Origin: an uncultured Cocleimonas sp.
GTDB taxonomy: Bacteria > Pseudomonadota > Gammaproteobacteria > Thiotrichales > Thiotrichaceae
DNA: 44,994 nucleotides
Direction of reading: 5' to 3'
Assembly (NCBI RefSeq): GCF_947495625.1
Contig: NZ_CANLZW010000038.1
Coordinates: forward strand, 1 to 44,994
In this document: positions 15,710 to 24,512 of the stretch, one piece after another
Position numbering within the stretch: position 1 is the stretch's first letter
Layout of the letters: each line of letters opens with the position of its first letter
The notes under the pieces: model-generated
What the model saw: only the letters and a program-made list of their open reading frames with translations
What the model was told of the DNA's origin: nothing
The model's database searches: none
Position numbers and translations under genes: made by a program

Positions 15710-17089
15710 ATGGCATTTCCAAAGCAATCAAAATACGTAATCGTCGGCGCTGGCATACACGGCCTAAGTACCGCCTACCACCTGGCATTAGAATTAAAAG
15801 CTAAAGGCAAAGCTGGAGGAAAAGCTGGAGGAAAAGAGAGTGGCGAAGACATTATCATTCTAGATAAATCAGGCATCTGCGCTGGGGCAACCGGGATCGC
15901 ATGTGGCGTTATTCGTAATAATTACTTCCAGCCTGCGATGCGTGAATTGATGGCTCACAGTGTAAAGGTTTGGGAAAGCGATCCGGAAGCCTACAGTTAT
16001 CATCCCGTAGGCTATATGCAAATCAGTAGCGAAAGCATGCACGAAGATGTGGCTTCTATACATAAACAACAACAAGCCATTGGTTATGAATCTACCTTTA
16101 TCGAAGGTGAAAAAGACTGCACCAAATACATGCGCGGGCTTTTTGATGATTGGCAGGCACAAGGCATTACTTCGGTACTTCACGAAAAACCCGGCGGTTA
16201 TGCGAACAACACCAAAGCAATGTATGGTTTAACCAACAAGGTTGAGGCTGAAGGTGTTCGTATCATGAGCGGCGTTACGGTTACTGGATTTAAACAGGAT
16301 GCGCAAGGCTCGATCACTTCCGTGGAAACGGACAAAGGCGATATCGCAACTGATTATGTGGTTATAGGTGCTGGACCATGGGCAAAGCAGTTCTGGGACA
16401 TGTTAGAAATGCCTAAGACCATTAGTATCAAAAACCCTGAGACTGGGATTGTCACGGATGATATCCCGATGTGGGTTTACTGGTCCTTACAAGAAGGCAC
16501 GCTCGGTGTTGATCCAAACCTACAAGTCACTAACGATGGCAAAATGCCACCCGTAATTCATGTTGATACCGACGCACCACTTTATTCAGATAACGATGGT
16601 TCGCTGATTACCGATGAAATGTGGGGCATTTACTATAAGCCTGATTTCCATTTTGGTGGTATTCAAGGCGGTGCTGCGCCTTTTATCGTTGATAAAGATG
16701 CTGATGAAGTAGCAGTTGATCCTTACGGTTCTGAATCACCAGAATTTATAGTAGGAACGGAATTTGCTCATATGTGGGTTTCCGCACTCGCACACTGTCA
16801 AAAACGTTTTTCTGGTCAAATGGCTCATTACAAAAATGAAGCATCTGGCGGTATCGGTGCATTTACACCAGATAGTTTTCCTGTCTTCGATAAGGTACGC
16901 GATAATTGCTACATGATTGCGGATTCTAACCACGGTTATAAAATGCTCGGTGTGGGTAAATTAGTGGCAGAAGATATTTGTCGTGAAGGAAATGGCGAAA
17001 CTTCTTCGTTATTGACGCCATTCAGATTTTCACGCTATGCAGAAGGCAAATTACATCCTGTATCAAACAGCCCATTTCCATGGAGTTAA
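15710..17089 (+). CDS. FAD-dependent oxidoreductase of the DAO family
   Basis: A 459-residue flavoenzyme with the dinucleotide motif VIVGAGIHGLSTAYHLA at about 10-26, and later DKSGICAGATGIACGVIRNNYF, DYVVIGAGPWAKQFW and a C-terminal NHGYKMLGVGK. It belongs to the glycine oxidase / sarcosine-dimethylglycine dehydrogenase superfamily, which oxidises C-N bonds. Its position 83 bp after soxG and before a betaine-type transporter suggests an N-methyl amino-acid substrate, perhaps dimethylglycine, but this is inference. AAGGA precedes the ATG. After the first helix, a 12-bp unit (aaagctggagga) is repeated twice, adding AGGKAGGK in a loop. Confidence 0.85.
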   Translation: MAFPKQSKYVIVGAGIHGLSTAYHLALELKAKGKAGGKAGGKESGEDIIILDKSGICAGATGIACGVIRNNYFQPAMRELMAHSVKVWESDPEAYSYHPVGYMQISSESMHEDVASIHKQQQAIGYESTFIEGEKDCTKYMRGLFDDWQAQGITSVLHEKPGGYANNTKAMYGLTNKVEAEGVRIMSGVTVTGFKQDAQGSITSVETDKGDIATDYVVIGAGPWAKQFWDMLEMPKTISIKNPETGIVTDDIPMWVYWSLQEGTLGVDPNLQVTNDGKMPPVIHVDTDAPLYSDNDGSLITDEMWGIYYKPDFHFGGIQGGAAPFIVDKDADEVAVDPYGSESPEFIVGTEFAHMWVSALAHCQKRFSGQMAHYKNEASGGIGAFTPDSFPVFDKVRDNCYMIADSNHGYKMLGVGKLVAEDICREGNGETSSLLTPFRFSRYAEGKLHPVSNSPFPWS

Positions 17090-17114
17090 TAATCAATAGA
17101 CAATAATAAGTAGG

Positions 17115-17141
17115 GTCACCCCCTACTTTTATCGAGCTGTT
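17115..17141 (+). repeat. Dispersed C-rich repeat between the oxidoreductase and the BCCT gene
   Basis: GTCACCCCCTACTTTTATCG then AGCTGTT. The C-run is one base shorter than in most copies. Confidence 0.85.
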
Positions 17142-17273
17142 CGCGTTACCCTAACCGCACTATTTAAAATACACACAACTTTTGTATAAAAATAGAAGTC
17201 GGAGTTATGTCCTTAACAACATTCAAAAACTGTTATTACTAGACCCCACCCTAAATCAATTTATGGAGGATTA

Positions 17274-18872
17274 GTGCCAAAAATTAAAACGGATTACGAG
17301 ATAGGACAAGATAATGTGTCACCCTTCGGACTGGACATTCACAACCCAGTCTTCATCATTTCAGGACTTTCAGTAGTCGCTTTTGTTTTACTAACCCTGA
17401 TGTTTCAAGAACAAGCTGCAACATTTTTTAAGTGGTTGCGGCCAGCTGTTACCAGCACCTTTGATTGGTTTTTTCTAAGTGCCGCAAATATCTTTGTACT
17501 ATTTGCCTTTTATCTCGCCTTATCGCCACTGGGTAAAATCAGGTTAGGCGGTCAAGACGCTACCCCGGATTACAACTATATTGGCTGGTTTGCGATGCTA
17601 TTTGCCGCAGGCATGGGTATTGGCTTGATGTTCTTTGGTGTATCAGAACCGATGTCACACTTTAGTTCTTCCATGGGCGGTATCACAGTAGGCGAAGGCG
17701 GTGTAAGAACAGACTGGGCGCCTTTAGGTGCAGCCGCGGGAGATGCCGATGGTGCGCGTAAACTTGCCATGGCAGCCACTATTTTCCATTGGGGTCTTCA
17801 CCCTTGGGCTATCTACGCCACTGTTGCATTAGCGCTAGCATTTTTCTCGTATAATCATAACTTACCTCTAACTTTACGCTCTGCATTTTACCCTTTATTG
17901 GGAGAGAGAGTCTGGGGCTGGCCAGGTCATCTTATTGACATAACCGCAGTTTTTGCAACCTTGTTTGGCCTAACAACCTCACTGGGTTTTGGTACCACGC
18001 AGGCACTTGCTGGTTTCAACTTTTTGTTTGGGTGGGGCACCGGTAGTGTAGCCGCATTCGTACTGGTTTCAGTGGTTACTTCCGTTGCATTAATATCAGT
18101 GCTACGTGGTTTGGATGGCGGCGTTAAAGTACTCTCCGAAATTAATATGGGACTTGCGCTTATACTTTTGCTTTTCATTATTATCGTAGGACCCACTGCT
18201 GATATTTTTCAATCTTTCTTCGCTGGAGGTCTAGAATACGTTAAGCAATTAATACCACTCTCGACGCCATTCGGTCGTGAAGATGTTAACTTCTCACAAG
18301 GCTGGACTTCCTTCTACTGGGCATGGTGGATTTCATGGTCTCCTTTCGTAGGCATGTTTATTGCTCGTGTATCACGTGGTAGAACAGTCAGAGAGTTTGT
18401 TCTCGCGGTAATAATCGTTCCTACACTTCTTTGTGTATTATGGATGAGCGCATTTGGTGGAGCAGCTATTTCACAAGTGATTGCAGATGCTGCAGCACCC
18501 GTTGCTAAAGTGGCTCAAGAGTTAAAACTGTTTGAAATGGTTAAAAACTTCCCATTTAGCAGCGTACTGTCCCTTATTGGCATTATTCTGGTTTTGGTAT
18601 TCTTTGTCACCTCTTCTGACTCTGGTTCATTGGTTATCGACACCATTACTGCTGGCGGTAAAGAAGATGCTCCGGTAACACAACGTGTATTCTGGTGTAC
18701 CTTCGAAGGCTTAGTTGCAATCACCTTATTATTGGTCGGTGGTAAAGAAGCACTGGGCGCATTACAAGCCATGGCGGTTTCTACCGGCTTGCCATTTACC
18801 TTTGTATTATTGGCAATGTGTGTGAGTTTGTATATTGGTTTAAGCAAAGCATCAAAGGCTTTAAAAAGCTGA
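17274..18872 (+). CDS. BCCT-family betaine/choline/carnitine transporter
   Basis: A 532-residue integral membrane protein of about twelve helices. The glycine-rich stretch AAGMGIGLMFFGVSEP and the family core WAWWISWSPFVGMFIARVSRGRTVREF are diagnostic of the betaine-carnitine-choline transporters, usually Na+- or H+-coupled. The GTG start at 17274 is supported by GGAGGA four bases upstream. It lies downstream of the demethylation genes on the same strand, so uptake of glycine betaine, dimethylglycine or sarcosine is likely. It has no long C-terminal osmosensing extension of the BetP type, which favours a catabolic rather than purely osmotic role. Confidence 0.95.
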   Translation: MPKIKTDYEIGQDNVSPFGLDIHNPVFIISGLSVVAFVLLTLMFQEQAATFFKWLRPAVTSTFDWFFLSAANIFVLFAFYLALSPLGKIRLGGQDATPDYNYIGWFAMLFAAGMGIGLMFFGVSEPMSHFSSSMGGITVGEGGVRTDWAPLGAAAGDADGARKLAMAATIFHWGLHPWAIYATVALALAFFSYNHNLPLTLRSAFYPLLGERVWGWPGHLIDITAVFATLFGLTTSLGFGTTQALAGFNFLFGWGTGSVAAFVLVSVVTSVALISVLRGLDGGVKVLSEINMGLALILLLFIIIVGPTADIFQSFFAGGLEYVKQLIPLSTPFGREDVNFSQGWTSFYWAWWISWSPFVGMFIARVSRGRTVREFVLAVIIVPTLLCVLWMSAFGGAAISQVIADAAAPVAKVAQELKLFEMVKNFPFSSVLSLIGIILVLVFFVTSSDSGSLVIDTITAGGKEDAPVTQRVFWCTFEGLVAITLLLVGGKEALGALQAMAVSTGLPFTFVLLAMCVSLYIGLSKASKALKS

Positions 18873-18925
18873 TATCAGTGGCTTTAGTTAACAACGAAAG
18901 CTAAATACCATAACTAAGGATAACT

Positions 18926-18998
18926 AAATACACCCCCTACTTATAAGCACTTTTTTACAGTTTAGAAAAAAGACGCTATAAGTAGGGGGGTGTATTTT
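18926..18998. repeat. Inverted pair of dispersed repeats after the BCCT gene
   Basis: The left arm is AATACACCCCCTACTTATAA then GCACTTTTTT. The right arm reads, on the minus strand, AATACACCCCCCTACTTATA then GCGTCTTTTTT. The arms pair over about 30 bases with a few mismatches, giving a long stem. It is positioned between two plus-strand genes, as a likely terminator of the transporter gene. Confidence 0.85.
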
Positions 18999-19063
18999 CA
19001 TTTAACAAGCATTAAGCGCTGATGCTATTCTCAATACTTTTTGCACCTTATGAGATTAGCTCA

Positions 19064-19576
19064 ATGTTTTTCCTGAAACGTCTTTTGTTACCATTCACAT
19101 TTATCACATCTACTATATCTATACTGCTTTTAAGCATTCTATTTTCAGGAATGGCATACGCTGATGATGAATTAGGGTCAGAATTTTTTCGTGATGCGGT
19201 AAGTCTGAAATCTCAAAAAGAGATTCCTGAATTTGCTAAACGTTATGGTTTTATTCAAGAAACTGACTCAGAGCGCTTGAACTTTTTTCAGAACAAAAAA
19301 TCAGATACAACCATTCAGATACTCTCACCCAATGGACTTTACATATCACTAAGGCATGATGGCTACGAGAAAACCTGCGCCGCAGCTAAAGAAATGGCAA
19401 ACGCTGTTTTGGTGAATCCTATATCATCTAAAAACGAGCTTTACTGGCCCGAACAAGCAACCATAATGTCGAGCTGGAAAGGGCAAGATGAACAAAGTCA
19501 TGTGTCACTATACTGCGAACAATATGATGAAACGGGTTCCTCGAATATTGGAATTCGCATTAAATTGTCAAAGTGA
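19064..19576 (+). CDS. Secreted protein of unknown function
   Basis: A protein of about 170 residues when started at the ATG at 19064. An upstream ATG at 19022 would add 14 residues. The N-terminus is a clear signal peptide (MFFLKRLLLPF, hydrophobic core, cleavage near AYA-DD). The mature part has two Cys (in KTCAAAK and in SLYCEQ) that may form a disulfide, and is otherwise mixed alpha/beta. I do not recognise a family. It stands alone after the repeat-pair terminator and before another exported protein. Confidence 0.7.
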   Translation: MFFLKRLLLPFTFITSTISILLLSILFSGMAYADDELGSEFFRDAVSLKSQKEIPEFAKRYGFIQETDSERLNFFQNKKSDTTIQILSPNGLYISLRHDGYEKTCAAAKEMANAVLVNPISSKNELYWPEQATIMSSWKGQDEQSHVSLYCEQYDETGSSNIGIRIKLSK

Positions 19577-19748
19577 ACTTCTCATACCTTAAGTTGTGGA
19601 TAGTTAAGTTGTTAACGCATATCGCACTTTTCTAATGACTTTATATAAATAAAGGACTGAGCTCAGAGTAGATATTTCTTATTGAATTTGATCTCTTTCC
19701 CTTGTGTCGCTATTGTTAACCAATGACCCAGAAAATATTGTGGCCGTA

Positions 19749-20894
19749 GTGTTGACTAAAGTATCCATCTTTACCTTTTTATTGAGCTTACTGTTACCGA
19801 TAAACAGCTATGCCTGTGAAGCCCAGGTCGGCAGAAAAATCATCGACCAATTGATGAATAATCAGCTTAAACACGCGCAACGACTGCTATCCCATCAAAT
19901 AAAAAGAGCCCCATCAGACCCCATGAATGGTTTCTTTGAAGGCGCTATTCAATGGGCATTATCCGGTGAAGGACAAAACAAGAAACGTGCACAACAAGCC
20001 TTATCTACCTTAGAAAAAAGCGTTAGACATTCACAGCGACAATTACAAACCAACCCAGAAAACCCAAAACATCTGTTAAATAGCGGCATGTCTCAGATGT
20101 TAGTCGCGAGAGCCTATGCCGGTCGTAAACAATGGATGGCGGCGTATAAAAATGGCAAACAGGCCAGACTAAAATTACAAAAACTGATGCGTGACTATCC
20201 TGATGAAAAAGATGGCTTAATTGGTATTGGTTTGTTTGAGTTCTATACCGGTTCTGTTCCCCCTGGTTTGCGCTGGTTGAGCAAATTAGTAAACTTTTCC
20301 GGTAATAGAAACAAAGGTATTCAATTAATCCATCAGGCAGTGAAAGAGAGCCCGATGTTTGCCCCGGAAGCAGGTCGAATGGTGGTCAATGAAATCATCT
20401 ACAGTGGTTCAGATAATTTATGCCAGTATCTGGATTTAACCCAGACTCTGAGATCACGTTATCCGAATAATCCACAGTTTTCGTTTGCCTATCAAAAGGT
20501 TTTTAACAACTGTGGCTACTCTCAAAAAGCACTAAACGATAACCACAGAGCACAAAAACAATTCTCTAAATATCGCAAAATAGTTAATCGTTTTAAAGCA
20601 CTTAAACTTTATATGTTGAGCAATTTGGGCAAGATCAAAGAACTCAACACATCTAAAACAACAACCCTAAGAGCCAGATACCATAAATACATTGCCCAAG
20701 GCATGTTCTATGACGCACGTGGTCAACGTAAAAAAGCCGTCACTTTCTATAAAAAAGCACAATCGCTTGCAGAGAAGAAGCAAGGGCAAAACAAAAGGTT
20801 AAACAAAAATATTCCTTATCTTAAAAAACCTTACAAACAACCTACACCACAAGCCATTGCAAAGCGTTATCCCATTGCAAATGGCTGTAGTTAG
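19749..20894 (+). CDS. Exported TPR-like helical repeat protein
   Basis: A protein of about 381 residues. I start it at the GTG at 19749, which gives a compact signal peptide (LTKVSIFTFLLSLLLPINSYA, cleavage before CEAQ). A GTG at 19704 would add a poor leader. The mature part is largely helical, with tetratricopeptide-like stretches (for example residues for DQLMNNQLKHAQRLLSHQ, GMFYDARGQRKKAVTFYKKA) and a basic C-terminal tail. Proteins of this shape are periplasmic scaffolds or adaptors in cell-envelope assembly, but no partner is visible. No ribosome site is obvious at either start. Confidence 0.7.
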   Translation: MLTKVSIFTFLLSLLLPINSYACEAQVGRKIIDQLMNNQLKHAQRLLSHQIKRAPSDPMNGFFEGAIQWALSGEGQNKKRAQQALSTLEKSVRHSQRQLQTNPENPKHLLNSGMSQMLVARAYAGRKQWMAAYKNGKQARLKLQKLMRDYPDEKDGLIGIGLFEFYTGSVPPGLRWLSKLVNFSGNRNKGIQLIHQAVKESPMFAPEAGRMVVNEIIYSGSDNLCQYLDLTQTLRSRYPNNPQFSFAYQKVFNNCGYSQKALNDNHRAQKQFSKYRKIVNRFKALKLYMLSNLGKIKELNTSKTTTLRARYHKYIAQGMFYDARGQRKKAVTFYKKAQSLAEKKQGQNKRLNKNIPYLKKPYKQPTPQAIAKRYPIANGCS

Positions 20895-20918
20895 GTAATA
20901 AAAGTTAGTAAATTCTGA

Positions 20919-21503
20919 TTAGTCCATACACACTGGTGTATTTGTTTCAGGGTCGATAGCCCAGTTAGAACAATTTGATTGTTCAGGGTTTTGCGCTGGG
21001 GCGGGAGCTGGTTCGGGGCTAACTTCTGCTTGCATTTGCGCATTGCTACCTCCACCCATATTTGCCAGTTCCGCTGCCATCTGGTCAGGGTAATCTAATT
21101 GCACGGGGACGAAATCAGAGGAAAATATGGCAGATTTGTATTTCATGATTCCATTGGGCTGTAAGGTAATTTCAAATGACTGCTTATCAATTAAGTTATA
21201 GCCGATGAATTTTCCCGGGGCTGCCTGTGTCATGTTTTGCATCGCGACCATCTCAGGCTCCACCTTCCAGAATATATAGGCAACCCAAGGATCTAAATTA
21301 ATTCCTCGGCCACCTTCAAAACGAAAGTTTTTATTTAAAACCGCATTCTTCCAAATGCCGTCTATTGCCATCGGCTCGCCAGCGGGAACCTGGTCTGCAT
21401 AGGGTAATTCTGCTTTCGCTGCAAACGCGGGATTCATCATGAAGAAAGACAATGTTAATAAAAAAGTGATAACAAGTTTTGAATGATTGAGTAAAGTTTT
21501 CAT
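20919..21503 (-). CDS. Secreted protein with proline-rich tail, unknown function
   Basis: A 194-residue protein with signal peptide (residues 1-28, cleavage near AFA-AK). The middle (about 35-140) looks like one beta-rich domain. A Pro/Ala-rich linker near 162-174 is followed by a short Cys pair (SNCSNWA ... PVCMD) at the very C-terminus. AAGGA precedes the ATG. It lies 76 bp downstream of the Cys-module protein gene on the same strand, separated by a 9-bp stem-loop. It may therefore belong to the same transcription unit. I do not recognise the family. Confidence 0.75.
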   Translation of the reverse strand: MKTLLNHSKLVITFLLTLSFFMMNPAFAAKAELPYADQVPAGEPMAIDGIWKNAVLNKNFRFEGGRGINLDPWVAYIFWKVEPEMVAMQNMTQAAPGKFIGYNLIDKQSFEITLQPNGIMKYKSAIFSSDFVPVQLDYPDQMAAELANMGGGSNAQMQAEVSPEPAPAPAQNPEQSNCSNWAIDPETNTPVCMD

Positions 21504-21535
21504 ATTTGATCCTTAGGCTTAAGACCTGAATTTTG

Positions 21536-21564
21536 GTTACCCCTTAAATAGATTCAGGGGTAAC
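21536..21564. promoter_or_regulatory. 9-bp stem-loop between two exported-protein genes
   Basis: GTTACCCCT and AGGGGTAAC are exact complements separated by 11 bases. On the minus strand it lies after the Cys-module gene and before the 194-residue gene. There is no T-run, so it may be an mRNA processing or attenuation signal rather than a strong terminator. Confidence 0.5.
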
Positions 21565-21579
21565 TTTATTACTGGGGGA

Positions 21580-23457
21580 TTATTTATAAACGCAACGCTT
21601 GAGTTTGAAATCGATTTTTAAACCGGGGTTGCAACCTGGTACTTGCTCTTGAATTGAACAAACACGTTGACCATTAGCACCACAATTTAGCTTTCTAACT
21701 TGTATGGCTTGTATGGCTTTAACATGACATTTCTCTGTTGTCAGATTGTGCTTTAGACCTTTCTTACAAGCCGGAACACTTTCCCAAGGCTTACAGGCGC
21801 GCTGGTTTCTCGCACCACAATTAACTACATTTGGACCTTTCAGGTTATAGAAAGATGTGTTGATTCGATTATAAGCACCCGCTTTACCTGATGCTCCAAC
21901 TATTGCCGATGCAGAAATTCCATCCAGTTTCCCATTGTAATCAAACCAGATTCCTGTTCCCCCGCCAACGCCTGCACCCGCTTCAAAGGTAACACCATGT
22001 GTATCACTTCCTCTGGTATCAGCCGCACTTGAACCTTTAAATATACCCAGATTGAAGCCCCCAGCAAGACCAGCCTGAATTCCACCCGAATAGGCTTTTG
22101 TCTGATAGAACGTTGGGTTTGGTATTCTTCTTGTATTTGGGCTTTTAAAGAAATGATTCAACGCTTTTATATCGTAGGCAAACCCATTATCTGCAAATGC
22201 ACCTACACCTAACGACCCTCCACCAGAATAGCCGATGGTTAGCGTTTTATACCCTTCTCGGCTTGCCTGAGAAACAATCTGTTTGATGCACGTTGATTGC
22301 CCAAGAACCAGACCGAAGTTAGCATCCTTGTTTTTGATCGCTTTCTTCAATGCCTTGATAAAACCCTTTTTCTTCTGTTTACCGTTTAGGCCTGCTTTTA
22401 GTAATGCAGCCGCTGGTGGATTTTTAAAGTAACAGCCGTAACCAGTAGCCATGATCTTGATTAATCCAAATGATTCATTCTTCACATTCTTGGCGGTTTT
22501 TATGAAGTTCTTAATATTAACTTTTTTTCTCTTTACACAATTACCTGTTGGCGGGTATCTACGAAGACCTTTATCACAAGCCACAACCCTCTCCCACTTT
22601 TTACATGCACGTTGATTCAACTTACCGCAATGCTTCATCGGAGGTACTATCACTTCACCCACTGTTTTATTTTTTACACAACGGAAGGTACGTTTGTCTC
22701 GATGTAAACCAAAATCACAAGCTTTAGGACGAGTAACTGTAATACGACATGCCATCTGCCCCAACTTGCCACAATTGGTTTGCTTGGGAGGAAGAACTGA
22801 CTTCATCTTTCTGCAGCGTTTGGTATTTTTATCTCTGACTAATCCGAAGTCACAAGCTTTAGGACGAGTCACCGTAACTTTACAGGCATACTGATTTAAC
22901 TTACCGCAGTTCTGCTGTTTTGGCGGAATGATCGACTTTACTTTTCTGCAACGGTTGGTGCGTTTATCTTTCACCAAATGAAGATCACAAGCTTTTAAGC
23001 GCGTCGCTGTAACCTTACAAGCATATTGACCTAATTTTCCGCAGTTTTTCTGCTTGGGCGGTAGAATTTTTCTATTTTTAACGCATCTGAATGTACGGCT
23101 ATCGCGGTGTAAACCGAAATCACAGGCCTTCGGACGGGTCACTGTAATTCTGCATGCCATCTGATTTAGCTTGCCGCAATTCTTCTGTTTAGGTGGAAGT
23201 ATTCTTTTATTGCGAACACAGCGTTTTGTTTTATAGTTTTTATGCAGGCCTTTATCACATGCCTTGAGGCGTTTAAATGTGACCTTACAGGCATATTGAT
23301 TTAAGCCACCACAATTTGCGGCTTCGGCTTTACTCATCAACACAACATTTGATGCGAGTAAAAATAAAACTCCGAAAATGTATACCAGTGATGCATGAAA
23401 TGATTCTGCTAATGCAGATCCGTTAGTTGAATCCAACTTCATTGCTAGTGTGTTCAT
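21580..23457 (-). CDS. Secreted protein with eight four-cysteine modules around a glycine-rich domain
   Basis: A 625-residue exported protein. Six tandem modules of about 40 residues fill positions 48-315, and two more close the C-terminus. Each has four Cys in the order NCG..NQ.AC, KACD.GL, RC and a linker LPPKQ. The region between, about 325-545, is a distinct domain ending in Gly/Ala-rich segments (SGGGSLGVGAF, GAGVGGGTG) that could form beta hairpins. Residues 1-46 contain a long signal peptide (cleavage near AEA-AN). I do not recognise the family. The repeated disulfide units suggest a surface adhesive or carbohydrate-binding protein. The 16-bp site and -10-like hexamer upstream predict control by the neighbouring response regulator. 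Confidence 0.78.
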   Translation of the reverse strand: MNTLAMKLDSTNGSALAESFHASLVYIFGVLFLLASNVVLMSKAEAANCGGLNQYACKVTFKRLKACDKGLHKNYKTKRCVRNKRILPPKQKNCGKLNQMACRITVTRPKACDFGLHRDSRTFRCVKNRKILPPKQKNCGKLGQYACKVTATRLKACDLHLVKDKRTNRCRKVKSIIPPKQQNCGKLNQYACKVTVTRPKACDFGLVRDKNTKRCRKMKSVLPPKQTNCGKLGQMACRITVTRPKACDFGLHRDKRTFRCVKNKTVGEVIVPPMKHCGKLNQRACKKWERVVACDKGLRRYPPTGNCVKRKKVNIKNFIKTAKNVKNESFGLIKIMATGYGCYFKNPPAAALLKAGLNGKQKKKGFIKALKKAIKNKDANFGLVLGQSTCIKQIVSQASREGYKTLTIGYSGGGSLGVGAFADNGFAYDIKALNHFFKSPNTRRIPNPTFYQTKAYSGGIQAGLAGGFNLGIFKGSSAADTRGSDTHGVTFEAGAGVGGGTGIWFDYNGKLDGISASAIVGASGKAGAYNRINTSFYNLKGPNVVNCGARNQRACKPWESVPACKKGLKHNLTTEKCHVKAIQAIQVRKLNCGANGQRVCSIQEQVPGCNPGLKIDFKLKRCVYK

Positions 23458-23501
23458 GTCTCTATCCTCTATATTCTCTATAAGCGTTATTGCTAGTTTC
23501 T

Positions 23502-23507
23502 AGATTA
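23502..23507 (-). promoter_or_regulatory. -10-like hexamer TAATCT before the Cys-module gene
   Basis: On the minus strand TAATCT lies exactly 23 bp after the 16-bp operator-like site. The lipoprotein gene has TATAGT at exactly the same spacing. No good -35 box is present at either, as expected for an activator-dependent promoter. Confidence 0.5.
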
Positions 23508-23530
23508 GAGAAACCGAGGTTATTTTGTTA

Positions 23531-23546
23531 TGGGGTAAATCCCCCA
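23531..23546 (-). promoter_or_regulatory. Operator-like palindrome, site 1
   Basis: On the minus strand this reads TGGGGGATTTACCCCA. It is 73 bp before the start codon of the Cys-module gene and differs from the site at 26612 by one base. Its imperfect dyad fits a dimeric LuxR-type regulator. Confidence 0.7.
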
Positions 23547-23704
23547 TTTATATTTATTAGGTCGAAGCGGTCTGTACCACTTTTACTTATCGTTTTTTCC
23601 TCGCAATAACAGCTGCAACTTCAGCTGCATTTTTTATTATTTATGACTTTATATTTTATTGTAGTAAATAAATCACAGAATTTAAAATTTATTCAAACGG
23701 CAAA

Positions 23705-23720
23705 TAAGGGATTCACCCCA
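23705..23720 (+). promoter_or_regulatory. Operator-like palindrome, site 2
   Basis: TAAGGGATTCACCCCA matches 14 of 16 positions of the site at 26612. It lies about 250 bp upstream of the Cys-module gene and 68 bp beyond the response-regulator stop codon, and may be an auxiliary site. Confidence 0.55.
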
Positions 23721-23788
23721 TATCAATAGATTGCTCCACACCTTATTCTCGGAATTTGATGTAAACAATTCAAGAAAACGAAAGAGAG

Positions 23789-24454
23789 TCAGGAAGTATG
23801 ATCAGGGTCTATCAAGCCATTGCGCAATGCATAAGTGATCAATTCGGCGATCGAATGCACATTCAGTTTGTTCATCAAACTGGTGCGATGCTTGTCTACG
23901 GTTTTTGGGCTGATCACCAGAATATTCGCAATTTCTTTATTGGTTTTACCGGCGATGATCATATTCAGGGTTTGCTTTTCCCGTTCCGTCAAACTCTGGC
24001 TATTGTTGTACGACTCCATCAAATCAACAAAACTCTGTGCGATATAGCGCGTACCTCGAATTATCAACGGCAGTTTTTCATAAAGCTCCTGCATATCCGA
24101 GCCTTTGGAAAACATACCATCAACCCCCGCATCCAGAAGGTTACACACCAAACCCGGTGCATTGATTCCCGTCAGCACGACTATTTTAGTGTCTGGACTC
24201 CAGCGCTGAATATCATTAACAACTTCAGCGCCACCGGCCAATGGCATTGCGATATCCAGCAACAACACATGGGGTTTGTGGGTTTTAACCTCGGCAATCG
24301 CTTCAAAACCATTTTCCGCCTCTGCAACCACACTAATACCTTTGCGCTCAACCAGTCCTTTGGTTTCAAGCGCCACTCTCAAACCTTGACGCACAATTTG
24401 ATGATCATCGGCTATGATAGCGGTGTACTCTGGACTGACAGTTTCAACAGACAT
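23789..24454 (-). CDS. LuxR/NarL-type response regulator
   Basis: A 221-residue two-component response regulator. The receiver domain (about 10-130) has the acidic pair ADD at 15-17 and the phosphate-accepting Asp at 67 (VLLLDIAMP). The C-terminal LuxR helix-turn-helix (about 154-215) reads LTEREKQTLNMIIAGKTNKEIA and VISPKTVDKHRTSLMNKLNV. It binds DNA as a phosphorylation-driven dimer. It is divergent from a histidine-kinase gene with a 58-bp gap, so the two form a pair. Palindromic sites near the adjacent exported-protein genes are the best candidate targets. Confidence 0.93.
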   Translation of the reverse strand: MSVETVSPEYTAIIADDHQIVRQGLRVALETKGLVERKGISVVAEAENGFEAIAEVKTHKPHVLLLDIAMPLAGGAEVVNDIQRWSPDTKIVVLTGINAPGLVCNLLDAGVDGMFSKGSDMQELYEKLPLIIRGTRYIAQSFVDLMESYNNSQSLTEREKQTLNMIIAGKTNKEIANILVISPKTVDKHRTSLMNKLNVHSIAELITYALRNGLIDPDHTS

Positions 24455-24512
24455 TTATGGAATAGATTTCCGCAAAAGGTAATTGTGATACCCTCACTGT
24501 ATATCAACTACT

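Larger units (their letters stand above)
23458..23788. other. Intergenic stretch with promoter and two palindromic sites
   Basis: No gene is visible. The stretch carries the putative operator and promoter of the Cys-module gene (23502-23546), a second operator-like site at 23705-23720 and otherwise AT-rich DNA, including a 60-bp run nearly without G or C near 23620-23690. Confidence 0.7.
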
